Below are positions 6,080-11,584 of a stretch of 12,357 nt of DNA, one piece after another (the first letter of the stretch is position 1; each line of letters opens with the position of its first letter). The DNA comes from an uncultured Methanobacteriaceae archaeon. GTDB taxonomy: Archaea > Methanobacteriota > Methanobacteria > Methanobacteriales > Methanobacteriaceae. The notes below the pieces were generated by a model that was not told where the DNA came from, searched no databases, and saw nothing but the letters and a program-made list of their open reading frames with translations. Made by a program: the position numbers and the translations under genes. The stretch lies in assembly GCA_947259185.1 (NCBI GenBank), contig CAMYKT010000041.1:1-12357 (forward strand), written 5' to 3'.

Positions 6080-7244
6080 TTATAGCATTTTTTAAACCAT
6101 TTTCTGGGCGTATCTTATGAGCCAATTTCTTAGCATTCTTTCTAATTTCTGAATTTTCCTGAATTTCGGTGATTTTTTTAGCTAATTTTGTGGGGGTTAG
6201 TTTTTTTCTAGGTATAGGGTGGGTGGCTACCCCTAGAGAATGAATCCTCTCCGCCCAGACAAACTGATCCACCATATAGGGCACGGGAATAGAAGGTACT
6301 CCGGCTTTTAGTACTTCAGCCGTAGTTCCCAGACCGCAGTGATGAATAACACACCAGACATGGTCCAGTAGCCAATTATATGGGATTTCTTTAACCAAAT
6401 ATATATGGTCCGGTATTTTATCACTATACGTTTCTGTATTTAGAATAATGGCCCGGGTCCGTGCTTTTTCTACTGCTTCAAAAAGAATCTTCAAAAGAGA
6501 ACTGTGGTCTTTTTCACTCCAGGTGGCTGATCCGAAACTAATGAATAAAGGTTGGGGGCCGTTTTGTATAAACTCTTGAAGGTCGTTGGGTGGAGAATAT
6601 TTTAAAGGATATTCCGAGTACCAGTACCCGGAAATTACATTCTTTTTTGTCCAGTTAGGGGTGGGTTTAACTACCTGGGGACTCATAGGTAAAAGTATCA
6701 ACTGGGGATTGTTTGATTTATTAGAAGAAGGAGCATTGATTTTTTTGCGGAATTGTTCATATTTTCTTCCCATTAAAAAATACAGGGCTATTTTTTCCAC
6801 AATTAATTCCATATTCAAGCTCATATTTTTTGAAAATTTCTTTTCTGCCAGGTTAGGATCGATAACGACGCTTATAAAAGGTTTATTGGCCTTATCTGCT
6901 TCTGCTAAGCCGAAACTTCCATAACCTATTATTAAATCATGAAGGGGACATAGTTCCTGCAGGGTGGTAGTATGTTCCCTGACTCCCTGGAAAAAAAAGT
7001 CTGTTCCTATTTTTGCAGCTTGATAGTTATTTTTTGCTCTTATTATCTTTTGCATTTCATTTATTCCAGCATCAGCTTCACCTCCCAGAGAATAATAATT
7101 AATGCCCTGAGATTTTGCTAGAGTTATGAATTTCTGATTTAAAGCAACCCTTACTTCATGTCCCTTATCATTTAGTGCTTTTGCCAGTGCAATGAAAAGT
7201 TGTACATCCCCTCGTACTCCCATTACGGTAATGAGTATTTTCAT
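6036..7244 (-). CDS. GT1/MGT-family UDP-sugar glycosyltransferase
   Basis: A 402-residue GT-B glycosyltransferase with the normal two-domain size. The acceptor half starts MKILITVMGVRGDVQLFIALAKAL, with the GT28/sterol-glucosyltransferase style G-x-RGDVQ loop (9-15). The donor half has QPLFISFGSATW (231-242) and the diagnostic PYNWLLDHVWCVIHHCGLGTTAEVLKAGVPSIPVPYMVDQFVWAERIHSLGVA (288-340). This is the HHGGxGTT...P...DQ.xWA nucleotide-sugar signature of MGT/UGT enzymes. Family members transfer glucose, rhamnose or similar sugars from a nucleotide sugar to lipids, sterols, macrolides or xenobiotics. Cys303 replaces the first Gly of the usual HHGG. The catalytic His in the N-terminal domain cannot be fixed by eye. 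The ATG has a GAGGT SD at 7-nt spacing. It is the first gene of the operon, overlaps the TetR frame and is probably de-repressed by a TetR ligand that may also be its substrate. Confidence 0.9.
   Translation of the reverse strand: MKILITVMGVRGDVQLFIALAKALNDKGHEVRVALNQKFITLAKSQGINYYSLGGEADAGINEMQKIIRAKNNYQAAKIGTDFFFQGVREHTTTLQELCPLHDLIIGYGSFGLAEADKANKPFISVVIDPNLAEKKFSKNMSLNMELIVEKIALYFLMGRKYEQFRKKINAPSSNKSNNPQLILLPMSPQVVKPTPNWTKKNVISGYWYSEYPLKYSPPNDLQEFIQNGPQPLFISFGSATWSEKDHSSLLKILFEAVEKARTRAIILNTETYSDKIPDHIYLVKEIPYNWLLDHVWCVIHHCGLGTTAEVLKAGVPSIPVPYMVDQFVWAERIHSLGVATHPIPRKKLTPTKLAKKITEIQENSEIRKNAKKLAHKIRPENGLKNAISAIESIHNYIKREV
6040..6046 (-). promoter_or_regulatory. SD site of the TetR gene, without a matching ATG
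   Basis: GGGAGGT overlaps the last codons of the glycosyltransferase gene. The next ATG (6039-6037) begins one base after it, overlaps the TGA stop and opens an 11-codon frame only. In the TetR frame ATT at 6031-6029 is the well-spaced candidate start. A one-base deletion near 6037 is the alternative explanation. Confidence 0.6.
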
Positions 7245-7259
7245 TATCCAACCTCTTTT

Positions 7260-7275
7260 TGACTGATGTCAGTCA
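7260..7275. promoter_or_regulatory. Perfect 16-bp palindrome, candidate TetR operator
   Basis: TGACTGATGTCAGTCA has perfect 7-bp arms around a 2-nt centre. This is the usual size and symmetry for TetR-family operators. It lies between the TATA box (7289-7300) and the SD of the glycosyltransferase gene, where transcription should begin. Binding would block RNA polymerase. The TetR regulator is the second gene of the same operon, so autorepression is the natural reading. No second copy of this palindrome was seen in the window. Confidence 0.75.
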
Positions 7276-7288
7276 GTTTGTAATAAAT

Positions 7289-7300
7289 GATATATAAAAA
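7289..7300 (-). promoter_or_regulatory. TATA box of the glycosyltransferase-TetR-hydrolase operon
   Basis: The minus strand reads TTTTTATATATC, a strong archaeal TATA element. Its centre is about 25 nt upstream of the palindrome at 7260-7275, which places the transcription start at about 7268-7270 and gives a leader of about 25 nt with the GAGGT SD. Confidence 0.65.
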
Positions 7301-7356
7301 TTGTGCCGACTCCCTGGCTTTTTATTAAAAGGAGCTTTTTACCAGGTGAGATATCT

Positions 7357-7365
7357 AAAAAAAAA
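7357..7365 (-). terminator. T9 terminator after the MFS exporter gene
   Basis: Nine T residues on the minus strand, about 40 nt after the stop at 7404 and upstream of the next TATA box. This suggests that the exporter and the glycosyltransferase operon are separate transcripts, with some read-through possible. Confidence 0.5.
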
Positions 7366-7403
7366 TAATCATTTTTTAAGGTCTTTTAGAAAAGGATATT
7401 TAT

Positions 7404-8759
7404 TTAATCCTTAAATAAGGAGGTGAAAATACCCAGACCACTTAAAAGCGCTATGGCCCCCAGGGATATGCGAATACTTTCAATTAACTCCGGATAATTA
7501 GAGGGCGTGATTTGGGCTTGTCCCATGATAGCAGAAATCACCAGGCTTACTATACCCAATCCAAATATCTGTCCCAGGGATCGGCTGTTACTTAAGGTGG
7601 CACTGGCAACTCCCAGATAATTATTGTCCACGGCAGAGAGAACCACCTTGGTATTGGAGGCATAGAATAAACCTATACCTCCACCAAAAATAATAAGTGA
7701 AATTATTCCCAGGTAGTGGGCATTCTGGAAATTAATAAGAGTCATTAGTGCTACACCAAGGGTGGTTATCACCATCCCGGCGGTGGATACATTTTCTGGT
7801 GCGATTTTATCGGCTAATTTTCCAGCAAAAGGAGACACCAGGAGCATCATTACAGCTTGAATAGAAACAACCCAACCTGCTATTAGAGGATGATAACCTT
7901 TTAAGTACTGTAAATAGAGACTCAGAATGAATCCTACCGATACAAAGGCCCCATAATTTAAAAATCCGGTGATGTTTCCAAAGGTGAAACTTTTACTTTT
8001 AAATAAGTCTAAATTAAGGAGAGGATAAGTAACTCTTTTCTGGATTAGATAAAACAGGGAAAGGGTAATTATCCCCCCAATTATAATAAACAGGCTGGAC
8101 GGGTAAGATATATTGGTAAATCCATAAATTATACTTATTAATGATATTCCCAGGAGTACTGATCCTAAAATATCTAATTTTTCTCCAGGGGCAACTATCC
8201 AATCATATTTAAAGCGTTTGATAGCATAGATGGCTGCTATTAATCCTATCAGAGTATCCACGTAGAATAAGGCCCTCCATCCCAAAATTTCTATAGTAGC
8301 CCCTCCCAGTATGGGCCCCAATATTAACCCCACAAAAACACCCATGGAGGTTAATCCAAATGCTTTTCCTCTTTCATTTTCTGGAAATACTGAGGATATC
8401 AAAGCATTTAAATTTGCAAATATCATGGCATTCCCGGTAGCTTGAAAAATCCGGATAATAAAGAACATTTCTCCAGAAGTGGAAAAAGCAGATAAAAGTG
8501 AGCTTATAGTAAAAATGATTAATCCATATTGAAAGATACGTTTTTGTCCATAGATATCCCCCATCCTCCCCAGGGGGATGTAGAGTATGGCATTAACCAG
8601 TAAATAAACCAGGGATATCTCAGATAAAAATAAAGCCGATAAATGAAATTCATTACCCAGCTCAGGTAAGGCCAGGTTAATGGATGATCTAACAAAGGGG
8701 GTGAGGAAGGATACAAATATCCCCAACACCAGCATGTTGGTTTTAAGCTTACTGTCCAT
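7404..8759 (-). CDS. MFS drug exporter, DHA2 (14-TMS) family
   Basis: About 451 residues with around 14 hydrophobic segments. From the ATG at 8759 the motifs are: motif A GRMGDIYGQKR (64-74), motif B-like RIFQATGNAM (103-112), motif C GVFVGLILGPILGG (140-153), which marks antiporters/exporters, and WRALFYVD (161-168), typical of DHA2. A second motif-A-like GKLADKI is in the second half. Proteins of this family use the proton gradient to expel drugs, dyes or lipophilic metabolites. The frame opens at GTG 8771, but that GTG is part of an SD sequence GGTGAT (8772-8767) with 7-nt spacing to the ATG at 8759, so 8759 is preferred. It lies directly upstream of the TetR-controlled operon and may export its product. 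It has no copy of the TetR palindrome, so co-regulation is not shown. Confidence 0.9.
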   Translation of the reverse strand: MDSKLKTNMLVLGIFVSFLTPFVRSSINLALPELGNEFHLSALFLSEISLVYLLVNAILYIPLGRMGDIYGQKRIFQYGLIIFTISSLLSAFSTSGEMFFIIRIFQATGNAMIFANLNALISSVFPENERGKAFGLTSMGVFVGLILGPILGGATIEILGWRALFYVDTLIGLIAAIYAIKRFKYDWIVAPGEKLDILGSVLLGISLISIIYGFTNISYPSSLFIIIGGIITLSLFYLIQKRVTYPLLNLDLFKSKSFTFGNITGFLNYGAFVSVGFILSLYLQYLKGYHPLIAGWVVSIQAVMMLLVSPFAGKLADKIAPENVSTAGMVITTLGVALMTLINFQNAHYLGIISLIIFGGGIGLFYASNTKVVLSAVDNNYLGVASATLSNSRSLGQIFGLGIVSLVISAIMGQAQITPSNYPELIESIRISLGAIALLSGLGIFTSLFKD

Positions 8760-8766
8760 GGTTAAA

Positions 8767-8772
8767 ATCACC
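8767..8772 (-). promoter_or_regulatory. SD site GGTGAT deciding the exporter start
   Basis: The minus strand has GGTGAT, 7 nt before ATG 8759. It pairs with the GAUCACCUCC end of archaeal 16S rRNA. The upstream in-frame GTG (8771) lies inside this SD and is therefore unlikely to be the start. Confidence 0.6.
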
Positions 8773-8788
8773 GGAATGGTAAAAAAAT

Positions 8789-8803
8789 CTAATATTTTAT
8801 TAG
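8789..8803. promoter_or_regulatory. Small palindrome upstream of the exporter gene
   Basis: CTAATA-TTT-TATTAG is a perfect 6-bp inverted repeat with a 3-nt centre, 30-44 nt before the exporter ATG. It could be an operator or part of the core promoter. Being AT-only except at its ends, it could also be chance. Confidence 0.3.
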
Positions 8804-8956
8804 GGGGCGTGTTTATACCTTAAGATAGAATATTTATCCTTTTTTGCTTTTGTTATGATTAGGTTAAATAAGTATATGATTAGAATTTTACAGGAGATCT
8901 GTTTTTATCCTGGTATTTTTTTCTAAAATGTATTAGTAATCATTTTTTTTTATTCT

Positions 8957-8965
8957 AAAAAAAAA
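8957..8965 (-). terminator. T9 terminator of vapBC
   Basis: Nine T residues on the minus strand begin 1 nt after the VapC stop codon (8967). A second T-run (8942-8951 in plus coordinates reads as A-rich on the minus strand) follows. This is a plain archaeal poly-T terminator. Confidence 0.6.
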
Positions 8966-8966
8966 C

Positions 8967-9368
8967 CTACAAGAGTTCAACTTCCAGACTGGTTTTAGCT
9001 AGCCTTTTATCCAGAGTCAAAAGGGGCACACTAATTTTTTGGGAAGCAGCCAAAAATAAGGCATCATAAATAGTTACATTTTCATTTAAGGCAATGGAAA
9101 AAGCTTCTTCTATTAGTTCCTCTGTTCTTATAACCTGGCAGGCAGTTTTTATAAATTCCACACTATTTTTTAATGCTTCATAAATTATCTCCGGATCATC
9201 CTGGAAGAGTTTAATCCTTTTCCAGGCCACATTGGATACTTCAGCCATAGCTAGATCCACAGTAATAAGTTCACTATTACTTACTATTTGTTCGGCTTTA
9301 GAGGAGGATTTTTCCTGGAAGAATACAGCAGCTATAATGCTGGAGTCCAGAATGTATTTATCTGGCAC
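8967..9368 (-). CDS. vapC: VapC-like PIN-domain toxin ribonuclease
   Basis: A 133-residue PIN domain with the conserved acidic residues in order: Asp8 in YILDSSI, Glu43 in LAMAEVSN, Asp102 in TIYDALFLAAS and Asp120 in LLTLDKRLA. The length and order match VapC toxins, which cleave RNA with Mg2+. All four acidic positions are present, so the toxin should be active. Its start overlaps the end of the antitoxin gene by 11 bp, the usual translational coupling of toxin to antitoxin. The protein should stay in complex with the antitoxin as its silenced form. The RNA target cannot be told. Alternative: a PIN endonuclease with a housekeeping role, made less likely by the linked antitoxin. Confidence 0.92.
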   Translation of the reverse strand: MPDKYILDSSIIAAVFFQEKSSSKAEQIVSNSELITVDLAMAEVSNVAWKRIKLFQDDPEIIYEALKNSVEFIKTACQVIRTEELIEEAFSIALNENVTIYDALFLAASQKISVPLLTLDKRLAKTSLEVELL

Positions 9369-9582
9369 TCCGATCCTCTCTTATGAGTTTTGCTGATTCA
9401 ATAGTCTTCATTTCATTCCTCAGCTTTTTTGCTTCTTTTAGAAGTTTATGTTTACATTTTTTCTGGATTAAATCCATGGCCAATTTTCTAATTTCTTCTT
9501 GCCAGTTAATATCATCCATTTCTTCCATCATGTCCCTATACTCTTTAGGTATTCGGATACTGTAAACAGATTTTGTAGACAT
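9358..9582 (-). CDS. vapB: VapB-like antitoxin
   Basis: A 74-residue protein. The N-terminal MSTKSVYSIRIPKEYRDMMEEMDDINWQEEIRKLAMDLIQ (1-40) looks like a ribbon-helix-helix DNA-binding unit: the strand YSIRIP is followed by two helices. The charged helix of residues 41-62 and the tail SAKLIREDRSAR (63-74) match the flexible toxin-wrapping end common in archaeal VapB proteins. It should neutralise VapC and repress its own promoter as a complex. No SD precedes the ATG. A TATA-like box centred about 26 nt upstream implies a leaderless mRNA. The gene overlaps vapC by 11 bp. The antitoxin call is strong from context and tail; the exact subfamily is less sure. Confidence 0.88.
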   Translation of the reverse strand: MSTKSVYSIRIPKEYRDMMEEMDDINWQEEIRKLAMDLIQKKCKHKLLKEAKKLRNEMKTIESAKLIREDRSAR

Positions 9583-9602
9583 AACATATTATTTACAAAA
9601 TT

Positions 9603-9613
9603 AAATATAAAAA
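9603..9613 (-). promoter_or_regulatory. TATA box of vapBC (leaderless transcript)
   Basis: The minus strand reads CGAAAAA then TTTTTATATTT, a good BRE/TATA pair. The centre at about 9608 predicts a start of transcription at about 9582, which is the A of the vapB ATG. Confidence 0.6.
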
Positions 9614-9637
9614 TTTTTCGCTTAAAGCGGGCGTGTA

Positions 9638-9666
9638 TTTGATAGATAACCCTAAATCTAATCAAA
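9638..9666. other. Bulged stem-loop
   Basis: TTTGATAGAT (9638-9647) pairs with ATCTAATCAAA (9656-9666) with one bulged base and an 8-nt loop AACCCTAA. It could be an RNA structure or a protein site. Its role is unknown. Confidence 0.35.
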
Positions 9667-9711
9667 TGGTTTAGTAACAAAGCTACAACATATCAAAGTA
9701 AATATAAATGA

Positions 9712-9833
9712 TTACTCTAATTTTATGAGTAAAGATATAAAAAGGGTTACTCTAATTTTATGAGTAAAACATTAAATATGGTGCAAATTTTTAGATTAAA
9801 ACCCCAGTTAAGTTACTAATTTTTAGGAGTAAA
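9712..9833. repeat. Spaced copies of a TTACTC-N9-GAGTAA dyad element
   Basis: A 22-bp sequence is present twice without a mismatch, at 9712-9733 and 9747-9768 (period 35 bp). Each is a dyad TTACTC-N9-GAGTAA. A degraded copy is at 9813-9833 (TTACT...GGAGTAAA). A fainter half-copy (AAATTTTTAGATTAAA) lies at about 9785-9800, so the spacing is about 33-35 bp throughout. The sequence ATATAAAAA (9735-9743), TTTTTATAT on the minus strand, sits between the two perfect copies. This looks like an array of binding sites for a dimeric regulator around a promoter. The target gene and the regulator are unknown. Confidence 0.7.
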
Positions 9834-9848
9834 AGCCATAATAAGAAA

Positions 9849-9856
9849 TTTATACA
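9849..9856 (+). promoter_or_regulatory. Candidate TATA box for the ATPase-GNAT / amidohydrolase operon
   Basis: AAGAAA followed by TTTATACA resembles an archaeal BRE/TATA pair on the plus strand and would give a leader of about 195 nt. An alternative is TCATATATTATA at 9971-9982, with a leader of about 65 nt. Neither can be preferred by eye. Confidence 0.3.
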
Positions 9857-10064
9857 TTTCCCCATTTCTCCTAATCCAATTCTCCCTATCCCCCACGTTT
9901 TTTACCAGGCATTCTCTAGAATAGATTAGCATCCGCTTGATTAACAGAAATTTTCTTATACATAATAACATCATATATTATACCTGGAGTTTTAAGAACC
10001 AGAAGTAAGTAGATCGGCTCTTTGGATTTATGAGGATTATTATTTACGTTTTTTTAATAAGAAA

Positions 10065-10072
10065 GGGGTGAT
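10065..10072 (+). promoter_or_regulatory. SD site GGGGTGAT of the ATPase-GNAT gene
   Basis: GGGGTGAT contains or touches both the GTG (10068) and the ATG (10071) that open the frame, leaving no normal spacing for either. An in-frame ATT (10077) sits 4 nt after it. Confidence 0.5.
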
Positions 10073-11543
10073 GAATATTCCGGCCCAGGATGAAGATGTG
10101 CTCTTATACCTGGATGTTAAGGCCCAGGAGAAATTTTTACCCGCAGTGCTTAAAGTGGTAAAGGATATAAGTCTTCTTTGTGGATTTGATAAGAAGACTG
10201 CCCGGGGGATAGTGTTAGCCACCGAGGAAGCCTGCAGTAATGTAATTGAACATGCCTATGGTCCTGATGAAGAGGGCCGCTACCAGGTGGAGATTAAAAG
10301 AAAACCCGGTAAAATGGTGGTTAAGGTAAAAGACCAGGGCATACCCTTTAATCTGGGACTTTTAAAAGAGGATGAACTGCAGCAAATAGGCTTCCGCCTT
10401 ATGAAAGCCTACAGTGATGATGTTAAAAGTAAATACCGGGGTAAAAATGGTAAAGAAGTTAAAATCATCAAATACGTCCCGGTAGAAGCTGTGGATAAAA
10501 CCGGGCTAAATGATACTCCTGAGGAAGTACCACCACTAACGCAAGAGGTAACCCTGAGGATAATGAAACCCTCTGATGCAGTAAATCTGGCCCGGTGCAT
10601 CTACCGGGTTTATGGTTACACCTATCCCCATGAAGCAGTCTATTATCCAGAACTATTTGCAAATCTAATTGAATCAGGTCTGGTTACTTCATGCGTGGCC
10701 GTAAACCCATCTGAAGAAGTGGTGGGTCATCTGGGAGTGTTTATTGATGAAGTAGGAGATCTGGTGGGTGAGTCTGCCCTGGCAGTGGTGGATCCCCGTT
10801 ACCGGGGCCGGGGTCTTTTTCCCCGGATGAAGAAGATGATGATGAGTGAGATAAAACACCGGGGATTTAAAGGATTATACAGTCGGGCTGTCACCGTCCA
10901 TGAAGCGTCCCAAAGAGCCAATGTAAAGATGGGTGCAGCTGAAACCGGATTCATATTAGCCCATTCACCCCCCACCGCCATATTCAAAAAGATGACCACT
11001 AAAAAGGACCACTTAAGACGGACAGTGGCCCTCTTCTATATCGGGGTGGCCCCGGATAATATCCAGGAAGTGTACCTGCCCCCGCAACATGAGAAGATTT
11101 TAAAAAAAATTTATAAACATGCCGGTTTAAACCGGGTTTATAAAAAACAGCTTAGTGGCCAGGTTTATCCTGATTCTCTAATTAATGTCCATGTATTATC
11201 CGAAACCTCCAGTGCCTTTTTAAGGGTGGAGCGGTACGGGGAATCATTTTTAAAAGAACTGGCCTTAAAGGTGCAGGATCTATGCCAGCATAAAATAGAT
11301 CTAATTGTCCTGGATTTACCCTTACAGGATCCAGTAACCAGCTGGATGTGTGCTGAAATAGAGAAGATGGGCTTTTTCTTCTCCGGCCTTATGCCAGAAT
11401 ATCTACAGGGAGATGCCCTGCGCTTGCAGTACCTTAATAACGTACCCTTCCATCCGGATACCGTGGATGTGTATTCTGATTTTGGTAAAGAGTTATTCCG
11501 ATACGTGGTTGGGGAGTGGCAGGCCCATCAGAGATTCATTTAG
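10068..11543 (+). CDS. RsbW-like HATPase fused to a GNAT acetyltransferase domain
   Basis: A 491-residue cytoplasmic protein. Residues about 11-135 form an anti-sigma-factor-kinase type HATPase (HATPase_c_2). The N-box is ATEEACSNVIEHAYG (51-65), with Glu53/Glu54 and Asn58, and the G1-like loop is VKVKDQGIPFNL (85-96). Residues about 161-310 form a GNAT domain: TLRIMKPSDAVNLARCIYRVYGYTYP (162-187) and the acetyl-CoA motif A ALAVVDPRYRGRGLFPRMKK (237-256) with R-x-x-G-x-G. Residues about 315-491 are not recognised. They look folded, with alternating strands and helices (for example KIDLIVLDLPLQDP 409-422), and may be a degenerate second GNAT-like module. Archaea have no sigma factor, so the kinase must act on another partner or only bind ATP. 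The open frame starts at GTG 10068; ATG 10071 is the plain alternative. It forms an operon with the downstream amidohydrolase (36-bp gap). Confidence 0.88.
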   Translation: MMNIPAQDEDVLLYLDVKAQEKFLPAVLKVVKDISLLCGFDKKTARGIVLATEEACSNVIEHAYGPDEEGRYQVEIKRKPGKMVVKVKDQGIPFNLGLLKEDELQQIGFRLMKAYSDDVKSKYRGKNGKEVKIIKYVPVEAVDKTGLNDTPEEVPPLTQEVTLRIMKPSDAVNLARCIYRVYGYTYPHEAVYYPELFANLIESGLVTSCVAVNPSEEVVGHLGVFIDEVGDLVGESALAVVDPRYRGRGLFPRMKKMMMSEIKHRGFKGLYSRAVTVHEASQRANVKMGAAETGFILAHSPPTAIFKKMTTKKDHLRRTVALFYIGVAPDNIQEVYLPPQHEKILKKIYKHAGLNRVYKKQLSGQVYPDSLINVHVLSETSSAFLRVERYGESFLKELALKVQDLCQHKIDLIVLDLPLQDPVTSWMCAEIEKMGFFFSGLMPEYLQGDALRLQYLNNVPFHPDTVDVYSDFGKELFRYVVGEWQAHQRFI

Positions 11544-11574
11544 CCTTAAAATTTATGAAAAATAAAGTTATCCC

Positions 11575-11584
11575 GGGAGGTGAT
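11575..11584 (+). promoter_or_regulatory. SD site GGGAGGTGAT of the M20 gene
   Basis: A near-perfect complement of the 16S rRNA 3' end. The only GTG/ATG-type start in the M20 frame (GTG 11580) lies inside it. An in-frame ATC (11589) is 4 nt downstream. Confidence 0.6.

Larger units (their letters stand above)
9583..10067. other. 485-bp divergent intergenic region with dyad repeats
   Basis: No credible protein gene on either strand. From left to right it holds the vapBC TATA box (9603-9613), a bulged stem-loop (9638-9666), repeated dyad elements (9712-9833) around a TATA-like sequence, a BRE/TATA-like sequence TTTATACA at 9849-9856 and a G-free pyrimidine tract (about 9855-9895). The leader and SD of the plus-strand ATPase-GNAT gene complete it. 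A small RNA could be hidden here, but none is recognised. Confidence 0.6.

Noticed and set aside
6586..6924. Plus-strand open frame of 112 codons opposite the glycosyltransferase
   Set aside because: It is antisense to a gene with clear family motifs, and its hydrophobic stretches come from reading the complementary strand.
7308..7347. Large hairpin CCTGG...CCAGG between the exporter and the operon promoter
   Set aside because: Only the 5-bp outer arms pair cleanly. The inner sequence is a direct repeat (GCTTTTTA) and not a stem, so a terminator or riboswitch is not supported.
8860..8930. Short plus-strand frame in the gap between vapC and the exporter
   Set aside because: It has only 23 codons, no SD and no similarity that can be recognised.
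9711..9819. Chain of tiny ORFs with ATGA overlaps created by the repeats (12 and 19 codons)
   Set aside because: The overlaps follow from the repeated TTTTATGAGTAAA sequence, there is no SD, and the peptides show no recognisable features.
9712..9833. CRISPR array
   Set aside because: The repeat is 22 bp with only 13 bp between the perfect copies, the other copies are decayed, there is no leader or cas gene, and the unit is a short dyad typical of a protein-binding site.
10409..10999. Several minus-strand frames of 60-70 codons opposite the ATPase-GNAT gene
   Set aside because: They overlap a well-supported gene and show no ribosome site or conserved motif.
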